A DNA stretch of 64,000 bases from Vaginisenegalia massiliensis. Its GTDB lineage: Bacteria; Bacillota; Bacilli; Lactobacillales; Aerococcaceae. Position 1 is the stretch's first letter, and the number at the start of each line of letters is the position of its first letter. The position numbers were made by a program, and so were the translations under genes. Location of the stretch: assembly GCF_900604935.1 (NCBI RefSeq), contig NZ_UWPC01000006.1, positions 1 to 64,000 on the forward strand, in the 5' to 3' direction. Below the pieces are notes generated by a model. The model made no database searches and had not been told where the DNA came from. It saw only the letters and a program-made list of their open reading frames with translations. This document shows, one piece after another, positions 1-7,624 of the stretch.

Positions 1-112
1 TGATGATGGCAAGAAGGACACACCTGTTCCCATTCCGAACACAGCAGTTAAGCTTCTTAGCGCCGATGGTAGTTGGACCTTTGGTCCTGTGAGAGTAGGA
101 CGTTGCCATGCA
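1..112 (+). rRNA. rrf: 5S ribosomal RNA, 5' end cut by window edge
   Basis: The sequence matches the conserved Firmicutes 5S core: the CCGAACACAGCAGTTAAG block, the GCGCCGATGGTAGT loop E region, and the closing GTGAGAGTAGGACG. Only the first few bases of the acceptor-like stem are missing, since the window begins at TGATGATGGC. It is the last gene of an rRNA operon and is followed directly by a tRNA cluster. Confidence 0.95.
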
Positions 113-130
113 GGGTGTTTGTTTGTTTAT

Positions 131-203
131 TCCGCAATAGCTCAGCTGGCAGAGCGCATGACTGTTAATCATGATGTCGTAGGTTCGAGCCCTACTTGCG
201 GAG
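131..203 (+). tRNA. tRNA-Asn (GTT)
   Basis: A 73-nt cloverleaf with acceptor arms TCCGCAA and TTGCGGA and discriminator G. The anticodon loop contains GTT and the T-loop is GTTCGAGCC. It is the first tRNA after the 5S gene. Confidence 0.96.
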
Positions 204-222
204 TGATTGTAATGGTTAGATT

Positions 223-313
223 GGAGAGTTGTCCGAGCTGGCCGAAGGAGCACGATTGGAAATCGTGTAAACGATTAATACTCGTTTCAAGGGTTCGAAT
301 CCCTTACTCTCCG
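223..313 (+). tRNA. tRNA-Ser (GGA)
   Basis: A class II tRNA of about 91 nt with acceptor arms GGAGAGT and ACTCTCC, anticodon GGA and a long variable arm. The CCA end is not encoded. Confidence 0.95.
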
Positions 314-328
314 TTTACAATATTTAAT

Positions 329-400
329 GGTCCGTTGGTCAAGTGGTTAAGACACCGCCCTTTCACGGCGGTAACACGGGTTCGAGTCCCGTACGGACTA
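329..400 (+). tRNA. tRNA-Glu (TTC)
   Basis: A 72-nt cloverleaf with acceptor GGTCCGT against ACGGACT (one terminal G-U pair), anticodon TTC, and the GGTTAAGACACCGCC D/anticodon region usual for tRNA-Glu. Confidence 0.95.
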
Positions 401-414
401 TAGAAGTTTCACCT

Positions 415-487
415 GGAGGTTTAGCTCAGCTGGGAGAGCATCTGCCTTACAAGCAGAGGGTCAGCGGTTCGATCCCGTTAACCTCCA
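415..487 (+). tRNA. tRNA-Val (TAC)
   Basis: A 73-nt cloverleaf with acceptor GGAGGTT/AACCTCC, discriminator A and anticodon TAC. Confidence 0.96.
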
Positions 488-496
488 TTATATAGT

Positions 497-569
497 GGTT
501 CCGTGGTGTAGGGGTTAACATGCCTGCCTGTCACGCAGGAGATCGCGGGTTCAAATCCCGTCGGGACCG
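497..569 (+). tRNA. tRNA-Asp (GTC)
   Basis: A 73-nt cloverleaf with acceptor GGTTCCG/CGGGACC, discriminator G and anticodon GTC in the stem CCTGC/GCAGG. Confidence 0.95.
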
Positions 570-577
570 TTTATATT

Positions 578-650
578 GGCTTGGTAGCTCAGTTGGTAGA
601 GCATTTGATTGAAGCTCAAAGTGTCGGCGGTTCGATTCCGTCCCAAGCCA
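578..650 (+). tRNA. tRNA-Phe (GAA)
   Basis: A 73-nt cloverleaf with acceptor GGCTTGG/CCAAGCC, discriminator A and anticodon GAA in loop TTGAAGC. Confidence 0.95.
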
Positions 651-652
651 TT

Positions 653-733
653 GGAGGGGTAGCGAAGTGGCTAAACGCGGCGGACTGTAAATCCGCTCCT
701 TCGGGTTCGGCAGTTCGAATCTGCCCCCCTCCA
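653..733 (+). tRNA. tRNA-Tyr (GTA)
   Basis: A class II tRNA of 81 nt with acceptor GGAGGGG/CCCCTCC, anticodon GTA and a variable arm CTCCTTCGGGTT. Confidence 0.95.
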
Positions 734-773
734 TTAATATCGTAGGGAATTCATGATGTTCTCCTATACTGAT

Positions 774-844
774 AGGGACATAGTTTAACGGTAGAACAAC
801 GGTCTCCAAAACCGTTAGTGTGGGTTCGATTCCTACTGTCCCTG
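774..844 (+). tRNA. tRNA-Trp (CCA)
   Basis: A 71-nt cloverleaf with acceptor AGGGACA/TGTCCCT, discriminator G and anticodon CCA. Confidence 0.95.
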
Positions 845-855
845 TTTGTTGTCAC

Positions 856-929
856 GGCGATTGTGGCGAAGTGGTTAACGCATCGGTTTGTGGATCCGAC
901 ATTCGTGGGTTCGATTCCCATCAGTCGCC
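856..929 (+). tRNA. tRNA-His (GTG)
   Basis: A 74-nt tRNA with anticodon GTG. The extra 5' G at 856 pairs with the C73 discriminator at 929, the identity pair of tRNA-His. Confidence 0.94.
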
Positions 930-945
930 TATTGTTTATTATTAT

Positions 946-1017
946 TGGGGTATAGCCAAGCGGTAAGGCAACGGACTTTGACTCCGTCACTCGTTGGTTC
1001 GAATCCAGCTACCCCAG
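946..1017 (+). tRNA. tRNA-Gln (TTG)
   Basis: A 72-nt cloverleaf with acceptor TGGGGTA/TACCCCA, discriminator G and anticodon TTG. Confidence 0.95.
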
Positions 1018-1042
1018 TTTTTTTTGTATCAATTTTTATTAT

Positions 1043-1113
1043 GGCGGTATAGCCAAGTGGTAAGGCACGGGTCTGCAAAACCCTTATCACCGGTTCAAAT
1101 CCGGTTACCGCCT
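1043..1113 (+). tRNA. tRNA-Cys (GCA)
   Basis: A 71-nt cloverleaf with acceptor GGCGGTA/TACCGCC, discriminator T and anticodon GCA. Confidence 0.95.
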
Positions 1114-1128
1114 TTAACTTAATATATT

Positions 1129-1212
1129 GCCGGTGTGGCGGAATTGGCAGACGCGCTGGACTCAAAATCCTGTGCCCTCACGGGCGTATCGGTTCGACCC
1201 CGATCACCGGTA
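1129..1212 (+). tRNA. tRNA-Leu (CAA)
   Basis: A class II tRNA of 84 nt with acceptor GCCGGTG/CACCGGT, anticodon CAA in loop CTCAAAA and a long variable arm. It is the last tRNA of the cluster. The anticodon stem as read has one T-T mismatch (CTGGA against TCCTG). Confidence 0.94.
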
Positions 1213-1239
1213 TAATGGCTTTGTATTAAGCATTCTAAG

Positions 1240-1268
1240 GTTCTTTCTTTTTTGAAAGAGCTTTTTTA
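1240..1268 (+). terminator. Terminator of the rRNA/tRNA transcript
   Basis: A stem GTTCTTTC / GAAAGAGC (one G-U pair) with a T-rich loop is followed by CTTTTTTA. It lies 28 bp after the last tRNA, so it probably ends the rRNA-tRNA transcription unit. Confidence 0.7.
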
Positions 1269-1393
1269 TTTATCCAATTTTGTATCTAGTTCTTAAAACG
1301 AGTTATTCTCGACTTGATATTTCAAATTTTGTATAATGATTGTTTATAACATTATAAAGTTGTATTAACATTAATAGTTATTTAGTTTTATTA

Positions 1394-1402
1394 TGCTATA
1401 AT
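1394..1402 (+). promoter_or_regulatory. Extended -10 promoter of the ArsR-type gene
   Basis: TGCTATAAT at 1394-1402 is an extended -10 element. No good -35 sits 16-18 bp upstream, which fits a TGn-dependent promoter. It lies about 70 bp before the regulator gene at 1473. The AT-rich gap 1269-1393 holds nothing else I can name. Confidence 0.45.
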
Positions 1403-1472
1403 GATAAAGAATACCATTTAGTTATAATTATTTGCATTATAATAATGTTTTTATATAAGAAAGGTTGATAAT

Positions 1473-1799
1473 ATGTCAACTAATGATCAGCCCCATCAGG
1501 CACCTAGTCTAAATTTTGATGAATATTCTCTTGGAGTAGAGGAAATTGCAACAGTTTGCGCAGCATTAAGTGAAGAAATTCGTGTAAAAATATTTCTTTT
1601 ATTATCCAATCGTGAAATGAGTGTAATGGAAGTTGCTGATTATTTTGGGTTATCAACGGCGAATGCTTCTCATCATTTAATTGTTTTAAAACGGTCTAAG
1701 TTATTAAATTGTGAACGAAAAGGTCGAGAACGAATTTATCATTTAAATATTGATTATGTGGAACTTTCTAAACAAATAATCCGTCAACTAACTAAGTAA
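1473..1799 (+). CDS. ArsR/SmtB-family winged-helix regulator
   Basis: A 108-residue protein of the length usual for ArsR-type DNA-binding regulators. Residues 28-100 form the winged helix: a helix ending EEIRVKIFLLLS, a recognition segment ADYFGLSTANASHHL with the family's SHHL core, and a wing KGRERIYHL. The classic metal site ELCVCDL is replaced by SVMEVADYF, so a metal sensor of the ArsR type is not supported and the signal is unknown. A good RBS (AAGAAAGG) precedes the ATG. The gene is transcribed alone and converges on aspA; the two share a hairpin terminator. Confidence 0.85.
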   Translation: MSTNDQPHQAPSLNFDEYSLGVEEIATVCAALSEEIRVKIFLLLSNREMSVMEVADYFGLSTANASHHLIVLKRSKLLNCERKGRERIYHLNIDYVELSKQIIRQLTK

Positions 1800-1824
1800 G
1801 CTGTTAGTTGACGGATTTTAATTT
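1780..1824. terminator. Shared bidirectional terminator between ArsR gene and aspA
   Basis: A perfect 13-bp inverted repeat, TCCGTCAACTAAC (1780-1792) and its complement (1803-1815), overlaps the end of the ArsR-type gene and is followed by TTTTAATTTT. On the minus strand the stem is followed by TTATTTGTT, so it can serve both converging genes. Confidence 0.75.
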
Positions 1825-3257
1825 TATAGATTATTTGTTTTAAGAGAGTCACTACGAAGAATTCCGGGTTGTGTCATGCTAAATGGATCTAATATTTCAG
1901 CTAATTGGCTTTCATTTAAGATGCCATCTCGCAGGATGATTTCGCGGACAGAAACATTTGTTTTCAAAGCTTCTTTCGCAATTTGAGCTGATTTGTGGTA
2001 ACCAATGTGAGGACATAGAGCGGTTACCATACCCACACTTTGTTCAACGAGTTCTCGGCAGCGGTCTTCGTTAGCTGTAATACCAACAATACAATTGTCA
2101 ACGAAGGTATTTACTGCGCCCGCTAAGGTATCAATCGATTCAAATAGACAGTAAAAAATGACGGGTTCAAAAGCATTGAGTTCTAATTGTCCCCCTTCAG
2201 CTGCCATCGTGATAGTCATATCATTACCGATGACTTTGAAGGCAACTTGATTGACGACTTCAGGAATAACAGGGTTAATCTTACCTGGCATAATAGATGA
2301 ACCGTTTTGCTTAGCTGGCAAGTTAATTTCACCAAAACCTGTCCGAGGTCCAGAAGAGAGTAGACGTAAGTCGTTTGCAATTTTTGATAGGGTGACAGCA
2401 CAGGCCTTAATAGCTCCTGATACAGCAACAAATGGGTCGATATTTTGGGTGGCATCGATTAGGTTATTTGCTTGCCTAAAGTGAATTTGGGTAATGTTGG
2501 AAAGGTTCGGAACGATTTTATCAAAGTAATATTCATCGGCATTGATACCAGTTCCGATTGCCGTTCCTCCCATATTTAAATCGCGCATTTCGTCTAATGC
2601 TTTTTCGATTCGTTTAATATCTCTCATTACGGCATTAGCATAGGCTTTAAATTCTTGACCTAAACGGATGGGTACCGCATCTTGCATTTGGGTTCGACCC
2701 ATTTTTATAATATGGTCGAATTCATCCGCCTTAGTGTTTAAGGCAACAAATAGGCGAGATAGTTGGCGTTGTAAATCATTTAGTAAGAGGAAGGTCGATA
2801 TTTTACCAGCTGTCGGGATAACATCGTTGGTTGATTGGCCGTAGTTGACATGGTCATTAGGGTGGACGATTGAGTATTGGCCACGTTCACCGCCTAAAAT
2901 TTCAATCGCTCGGTTGGCGATGACTTCGTTGGCATTCATATTCATTGAAGTACCCGCTCCACCTTGGATTGGATCAACGATAAATTGATCATGAAGTCGA
3001 CCTTTGAGTAATTCATCACAGGCTTGTATGATAGCTTGTGTTTTGTCATCGGCAAGTAAACCACTTTGATTGTTGGTTAGAGCAGCGGCTTTCTTAATAT
3101 ACGCTAAACTTTGAATAAAGGCCGGATGAATTTTTAATCCGGTAATGCGGAAGTTTTCCATCCCCCTTAATGATTGGACACCAAAATAAGCATCTTTGGG
3201 AACTTGACGTTCACTAATTGAATCCATTTCTAAACGAAATAGCTGTGATTCAGTCAT
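1824..3257 (-). CDS. aspA: Aspartate ammonia-lyase (aspartase)
   Basis: A 477-residue cytoplasmic enzyme that reversibly converts L-aspartate to fumarate and ammonia. It carries the aspartase/fumarase superfamily signature GSSIMPGKINPV with the catalytic serine loop, the TGTGIN-like substrate segment (GGTAIGTGINA) and the N-terminal ESDTLGE-equivalent (MDSISERQVPKDAYFG). The length matches AspA rather than FumC (about 460). Fumarase is the main alternative; the N-terminal pattern VPKDAYFGVQSLR favours aspartase. The RBS AAGGAGG precedes the ATG. The gene is divergent from a LysR-type regulator that probably controls it. Confidence 0.9.
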   Translation of the reverse strand: MTESQLFRLEMDSISERQVPKDAYFGVQSLRGMENFRITGLKIHPAFIQSLAYIKKAAALTNNQSGLLADDKTQAIIQACDELLKGRLHDQFIVDPIQGGAGTSMNMNANEVIANRAIEILGGERGQYSIVHPNDHVNYGQSTNDVIPTAGKISTFLLLNDLQRQLSRLFVALNTKADEFDHIIKMGRTQMQDAVPIRLGQEFKAYANAVMRDIKRIEKALDEMRDLNMGGTAIGTGINADEYYFDKIVPNLSNITQIHFRQANNLIDATQNIDPFVAVSGAIKACAVTLSKIANDLRLLSSGPRTGFGEINLPAKQNGSSIMPGKINPVIPEVVNQVAFKVIGNDMTITMAAEGGQLELNAFEPVIFYCLFESIDTLAGAVNTFVDNCIVGITANEDRCRELVEQSVGMVTALCPHIGYHKSAQIAKEALKTNVSVREIILRDGILNESQLAEILDPFSMTQPGILRSDSLKTNNL

Positions 3258-3295
3258 GAGAATTAATAGCCTCCTTAGTTTTTGTAAACGTCATC

Positions 3296-3325
3296 ATTAT
3301 AATCAGTATATGACTATTAAACCAA
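3296..3325 (-). promoter_or_regulatory. Candidate aspA promoter
   Basis: On the minus strand TTGGTT (3325-3320) and TATAAT (3301-3296) are separated by 18 bp, about 40 bp upstream of the aspA start. Confidence 0.5.
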
Positions 3326-3337
3326 TACTAATTCGTT

Positions 3338-3350
3338 TATACTAAGTATA
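3338..3350. promoter_or_regulatory. LysR-type operator in the aspA/LysR intergenic region
   Basis: TATACTAAGTATA is a perfect palindrome of the T-N11-A form that LysR regulators bind. A second, spaced AGTAT...ATACT pair surrounds 3305-3329. The location between divergent regulator and target supports operator function. Confidence 0.55.
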
Positions 3351-3378
3351 GGGTAAAAGTTATAATTAGGAGGCTAGT

Positions 3379-4335
3379 ATGTTTACTGGATTAGAATATA
3401 TCTATGCTGTATATAAAGCGGCCAGTTTTTCCAAGGCGGCTGAAGAACTTCATATTTCCCAACCTTCCTTGAGTGCTAATGTGAAGCGGGTAGAAAAACG
3501 ATTAGGTTATGATATTTTTGATCGAACAACTAAACCTATCTCGTTGACGGAATTTGGTCAAGAATACATGAAAACAGCTGAGCGATTACTAGATTTAGAG
3601 AATTCTTTTGAGGAGTTTGTTTCAGATTATAGTGGTCTAAATGCAGGCAAATTACGCTTAGGTGGTTCAAGCTTTTTTTCAGCTTTAATACTGCCTAAAA
3701 TTATGGCGAAATTTCATAAACTATATCCTAAAGTGAGCCTCATGTTGCTTGAAGAAACAACACATAATTTGGAAGTGGCCTTGCAAGAAGGGCAAATTGA
3801 CTTAATGTTAGATAATAGTGAGTTAGATGAAAATGTTTTTGAACGAGCAAAATTTGCTGAAGATTATCTGTTGTTAGCTGTGCCGAAATCCTTTGCCATT
3901 AATCAGAAGTTAGCATCGTATCAATTAACACATTGGGATATTCGTGAACAAACTTGGCTTTCAGAACAAGTAGAGCCTGTTCCCTTGGTTTATTTTAAAG
4001 ATGAACATTTTGTTTTGTTAAATAAAGACAACGATACAGGCCAACGTGCTTATAATCTATGTCAACAAGCTTACTTTAAACCGAAAGTCATGATTGAAGT
4101 CGAACAACAGCTGACAGCCTACCATATTGTCTCATTAGGAATGGGGATTAGTTTTTTAGGTAACGCTTTGGTTTCAAGAATCGCGAAGACCAACGAAGTG
4201 ATTTATTATAAACTAGCGGGTCCCGATGTGGAGCGCTCCATTTATTTCTATTGGAAACGGGATCGCTATAAAACTAAGGCTATGGAGTATTTTATTCAGA
4301 ATGCCATCCAATTAAATAATCATACCATGGTTTGA
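3379..4335 (+). CDS. LysR-family transcriptional regulator, divergent from aspA
   Basis: A 318-residue regulator with an N-terminal winged helix (residues 1-60, including SFSKAAEELHISQPSLSANVKRVEKRLGYDIFDR) and a periplasmic-binding-protein-like effector domain (about 90-300). The length and layout match LysR regulators. It has a strong RBS (AGGAGG) and shares a 121-bp promoter region with aspA, so it most likely regulates aspartate/fumarate metabolism. The effector is not known. Confidence 0.88.
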   Translation: MFTGLEYIYAVYKAASFSKAAEELHISQPSLSANVKRVEKRLGYDIFDRTTKPISLTEFGQEYMKTAERLLDLENSFEEFVSDYSGLNAGKLRLGGSSFFSALILPKIMAKFHKLYPKVSLMLLEETTHNLEVALQEGQIDLMLDNSELDENVFERAKFAEDYLLLAVPKSFAINQKLASYQLTHWDIREQTWLSEQVEPVPLVYFKDEHFVLLNKDNDTGQRAYNLCQQAYFKPKVMIEVEQQLTAYHIVSLGMGISFLGNALVSRIAKTNEVIYYKLAGPDVERSIYFYWKRDRYKTKAMEYFIQNAIQLNNHTMV

Positions 4336-4423
4336 TTTTTTGGTTGATTTGACTAGTCTTTTATGGACTGGTTTGTTATGATTATGACCGTATGTTTAAG
4401 ATATTTATTGCTGGAGGCAAGAG

Positions 4424-5164
4424 ATGAAAAGTCTAGTCCAATCATATTTCCCTTATGAAGAAATTCCGGTACCGGAAGCTTATTTGACAGTCGAAATTCC
4501 TTCTTGGGAGGCAGTGGCCCAGCCAACAATCGATCAGGCCATTCAATATATTAAGAGTGATCAAGAAGAATTAGCCAATGTTGTCTTAACCGATGAGATG
4601 GTGGCTAATTTACAATTACCCAATATTCAAACAGTCAACCAATTGAAAAGTTTTGCAATGGATACCTTCAAAGTAAATCAGATTCAACGTAAATTTTATC
4701 AAGAAGTTATGCCTTTTATATTAACTTTCCATGCTGAGACGGCTTCTTTATTATTCAATGAAGGAGAGTTTGAGGACTACTGGACCGATTATTTGGCTAA
4801 AGTGCAGGCTTACGCCGACGAGATGGACATGAGTTTAAGTGATTATACGCATGAACAGCTAGGATTAAAAGGACAAGCTGAAAGCGTCTTGAAAGAACGG
4901 GCTGAAGAAGATTTTATCTTTAAATTAATTGCTCAAGCTGAATATGAAAAGTTGGGATTGACCTTGACTGAAGAAGATTATCAAGTCTTTATTCAAAGAA
5001 ATATCCTTCATCGTGGTGCCGATGAAATCGAAATTCGTGATCGTTTCCCATATGAAACTTTTAAGGAACAAATGCCTGAAATGATGCTCAGTCAACGTTT
5101 ATATGATTATTTCAAAGATAAGATCCAGTTTAAAATAAAGAAAGCTGACGATGCCGATGTTTAA
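4424..5164 (+). CDS. Trigger-factor C-domain-like protein (putative chaperone)
   Basis: A 246-residue, acidic, nearly all-helical soluble protein. The pattern of helices, with GLKGQAESVLKERAEEDFIF followed by an LTLTEEDYQVFI-like segment, resembles the C-terminal (SurA-like) chaperone domain of trigger factor. The ribosome-binding and FKBP-type prolyl isomerase domains are absent. The RBS is CTGGAGGC. Its last 14 bp overlap the next gene, a membrane-anchored serine hydrolase, so the two are likely translated together and this protein may act as its chaperone. That role is inference, and the family assignment is by pattern only. Confidence 0.6.
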   Translation: MKSLVQSYFPYEEIPVPEAYLTVEIPSWEAVAQPTIDQAIQYIKSDQEELANVVLTDEMVANLQLPNIQTVNQLKSFAMDTFKVNQIQRKFYQEVMPFILTFHAETASLLFNEGEFEDYWTDYLAKVQAYADEMDMSLSDYTHEQLGLKGQAESVLKERAEEDFIFKLIAQAEYEKLGLTLTEEDYQVFIQRNILHRGADEIEIRDRFPYETFKEQMPEMMLSQRLYDYFKDKIQFKIKKADDADV

Positions 5165-6926
5165 ATGGGATTATAAAAAATATGGAACGATCTTAGGCGC
5201 TGGTCTGGTTTCTGGACTTATTCTATATGCAGTATTAGGTTGGTTTATCCAAGCCCCTTTGAACCGATCGCTTAATAAGATGGCTAACCATTTTGCCTAT
5301 GTCCAACGGGTTCGGTCTTTACGAGACGGGTCGAATTCCTTGCGCTTTAGTTTTGATCATACGACCGGGCTTATCACTCAAGCCGCATTGAATCAGATGG
5401 ATAGTCTGCAAGTGGCTAACCGGAACAAGCAAGCATTGACAGAGCAGGTAGCAGATGGACAAGTTCTCGATCCAAATATGCCAGCTTATTATTACAGTCC
5501 AATGGTTGATGAAGAAACGCCTTATTCTTTTTCTAACCGTATACGTTTAGTTCGTAAAGAGAAAATTAATGATTTCGCATGGTATATGGTTGATGGGGAG
5601 TTGCGACTCTATCAATCGGGTCACCCTTTTTATGGTTGGCATGATACGCCCTTCGACGGTTGGTATTATTACGAGAACGGGCGGATGGATCCAAACGGGA
5701 CGATTGATACACAAACGGCCTTTGAATTATCACGGGAGCGTAAAGAGATATTACGGTTAACCCCGCGTGCCTTGCATAAAAAAGTCTATCTTGAATCCAC
5801 CTCTTTATACGCCAATATGATCGAAGTGGAATCCAAGCATTATTCGATTTACTACAAGAATCCTAAGCAGGTGATTTTAAGTGCCCCTCCAGGCACCAAA
5901 AATTCAGTCCTTGTGGCATCCACCAAAGAGTATGCAGAAAAACCGATGGAAGTTATTGAAGAAATTGAGACCCCAGATGGAGCTTGGTTACATGTAAACT
6001 TGGGTTATGATGAGTTAGGTTGGATTAAGAAAGATGATCAGCTTCAAGATTACCATTTAACCAAGTACAGTGAACGGGAATTACTTGATAATATTCAAGC
6101 TATTATTGATCAGGAACTAGGTGCCATTAATGCCCGAGCTGGGGCTTCCTTTGTTAACAATGAATCAATGACTCAAGTCGATATTGATAATCAAATTTTC
6201 TTCCCTGCTTCGACGCAAAAAATATATGTTTTGGCTGAGCTCTATAGTCAGTATAAACAAGGCCTCTTGTCGCCTGATACGACGGTGCCTTTAACGGAAG
6301 ACGATCGAGTACCAGGGGCAGGGGTGATTCAAGGATACCCAGCAGGTAGTGAATTTACCTTGGATGAACTGGTTAATTTAGTGGCCCTTTATTCCGACAA
6401 TACTGCCGCCAATATGTTAATTACAGCTGTGGGTGGTGGAGAGAAGATTTCTCCCCATATGCATCAATTGGGTATGTTTGATACTTATGTTAATGGCAAA
6501 TATTACCATGGTGATACGAATCGGGAGTTCTATACCACGCCGCATGATGCTGCTCATATTTTTGCTTTACTCGCTAATGAACGTTTAAACGGGGCACCGT
6601 GGGATGGCGAAATGATTGATAAACTCTTTCTCAATTCGCACTCCTATATTCGGACGTATATTCCAGGATCTACCACTTCTTGGAATAAATCAGGAACCGG
6701 GGGGACCGAACAGAATGATGTCGCAAGCTTTGTCACTCCATATGGGTCCTATACTTTAGCTGTTTATACGGCTAATCCGGCTATGCGGGATGTGGTGGCT
6801 GAGCAGATGGCCATGTTATCTTTACGGGTCCATGATTATTTCAATCAATATCGTCTTTTGCTTTGGGAACCAACGGATCAAACATTGACAGAAAACCAAG
6901 TTGAAGCGGACTATTTAAATGAATAG
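5151..6926 (+). CDS. Membrane-anchored serine beta-lactamase-like hydrolase
   Basis: A 591-residue protein with a short cytoplasmic start, one membrane helix (about residues 12-33) and an extracellular part. Residues about 240-310 look like SH3/GW-type repeats. Residues about 320-570 form a class A beta-lactamase/penicillin-binding fold with S354-T-Q-K357 (SxxK), the SDN motif near residue 415 and KSG near 513 in place of KTG. It is more likely a cell-wall D,D-peptidase-like hydrolase than a resistance enzyme. It overlaps the upstream gene by 14 bp and is followed by a strong terminator. An alternative start is the ATG at 5157. Confidence 0.8.
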   Translation: MPMFKWDYKKYGTILGAGLVSGLILYAVLGWFIQAPLNRSLNKMANHFAYVQRVRSLRDGSNSLRFSFDHTTGLITQAALNQMDSLQVANRNKQALTEQVADGQVLDPNMPAYYYSPMVDEETPYSFSNRIRLVRKEKINDFAWYMVDGELRLYQSGHPFYGWHDTPFDGWYYYENGRMDPNGTIDTQTAFELSRERKEILRLTPRALHKKVYLESTSLYANMIEVESKHYSIYYKNPKQVILSAPPGTKNSVLVASTKEYAEKPMEVIEEIETPDGAWLHVNLGYDELGWIKKDDQLQDYHLTKYSERELLDNIQAIIDQELGAINARAGASFVNNESMTQVDIDNQIFFPASTQKIYVLAELYSQYKQGLLSPDTTVPLTEDDRVPGAGVIQGYPAGSEFTLDELVNLVALYSDNTAANMLITAVGGGEKISPHMHQLGMFDTYVNGKYYHGDTNREFYTTPHDAAHIFALLANERLNGAPWDGEMIDKLFLNSHSYIRTYIPGSTTSWNKSGTGGTEQNDVASFVTPYGSYTLAVYTANPAMRDVVAEQMAMLSLRVHDYFNQYRLLLWEPTDQTLTENQVEADYLNE

Positions 6927-6948
6927 AATGGCTTTAGTTAGAGAAAAG

Positions 6949-6982
6949 CCCGCCAAAGATTTTGCTTTGGCGGGTATTTTTG
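6949..6982 (+). terminator. Rho-independent terminator
   Basis: A stem CCCGCCAAAG / CTTTGGCGGG (10 bp) with loop ATTTTG is followed by TATTTTTG. It ends the two-gene unit 4424-6926. Confidence 0.9.
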
Positions 6983-7093
6983 TGCTTTTAAAGTCAAGGA
7001 TTGTCAATGAATGGAAGCTAGTTGTTGTTTGCAGAGTTTAATATGAAAATTATGAGAGTTTTTTTAATTTTTGTTTTTTTCTCAGAATGATTT

Positions 7094-7102
7094 TGCTATA
7101 CT
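7094..7102 (+). promoter_or_regulatory. Extended -10 promoter of the Lrp/aminotransferase operon
   Basis: TGCTATACT (TGn plus -10) lies just upstream of the Lrp-type gene. Transcription would begin near 7109, almost at the ATG at 7112, so the real start codon must be further downstream. Confidence 0.5.
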
Positions 7103-7135
7103 AATTTTACTATGATTAAAGAAAGAAGGGTCAAT

Positions 7136-7624
7136 GTGGAACATAAAGAGAAGATTTTACGTTTGCTAGAAACCAATAGTAAATTAGAAGCACGTGAAAT
7201 TGCCATCATGTTAGGACTCAAAGAAGCCGAAGTTCAAGCTAGTATCGAAAATTTTGAACAGCAACGCATTATCTGCGGTTACCATACTTTAGTTAACTGG
7301 GATAAAACGGATGATCAAGATGTTTCTGCTATTATTGAATTGAAAGTGAACCCTCAACGTGGGCAAGGGTTTGATCGGATTGCGGATAAGATTTATCAAT
7401 TTCCGGAAGTAGAAGCCATGTATTTAATGTCAGGTGGTTTTGACTTTATGGTGGAATTGAAAAAGGCGCCAATGAAAGAAATTGCCAACTTTGTTTCTTC
7501 ACGTCTTTCAATTATTGAAGAGGTTCAAGCAACGGCCACTCACATTATCTTGAAAAAATATAAGGATCATGGCACGATTTTCGAGAAAGATCAGAAAGAT
7601 CATCGGATGGTGATCACTCCATGA
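7136..7624 (+). CDS. Lrp/AsnC-family transcriptional regulator
   Basis: A 162-residue regulator with an N-terminal HTH (about residues 1-50) and a C-terminal RAM ligand-binding domain (ISAIIELKVNP... VEAMYLMSGGFDFMVEL). I chose the GTG at 7136, preceded by AGAAGG at the right spacing. The in-frame ATG at 7112 has no RBS and would sit on the predicted transcription start. The stop codon overlaps the start of the aminotransferase gene (ATGA), so the two genes are translationally coupled and the regulator probably responds to an amino acid handled by the enzyme. Confidence 0.85.
   Translation: MEHKEKILRLLETNSKLEAREIAIMLGLKEAEVQASIENFEQQRIICGYHTLVNWDKTDDQDVSAIIELKVNPQRGQGFDRIADKIYQFPEVEAMYLMSGGFDFMVELKKAPMKEIANFVSSRLSIIEEVQATATHIILKKYKDHGTIFEKDQKDHRMVITP

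Noticed and set aside
89-403. Open frame of 104 codons over the 5S end and tRNAs
   Set aside because: It lies entirely on well-formed tRNA genes and has no RBS.
531-1165. Three minus-strand frames of 78-92 codons across the tRNA cluster
   Set aside because: They are antisense to tRNA genes, and their repeated FEP/NRR-type peptides come from translated T-arms.
7112-7135. Longer N-terminus of the Lrp-type regulator from the ATG at 7112
   Set aside because: It has no RBS and begins about 3 nt from the predicted transcription start; the GTG at 7136 has a good RBS.
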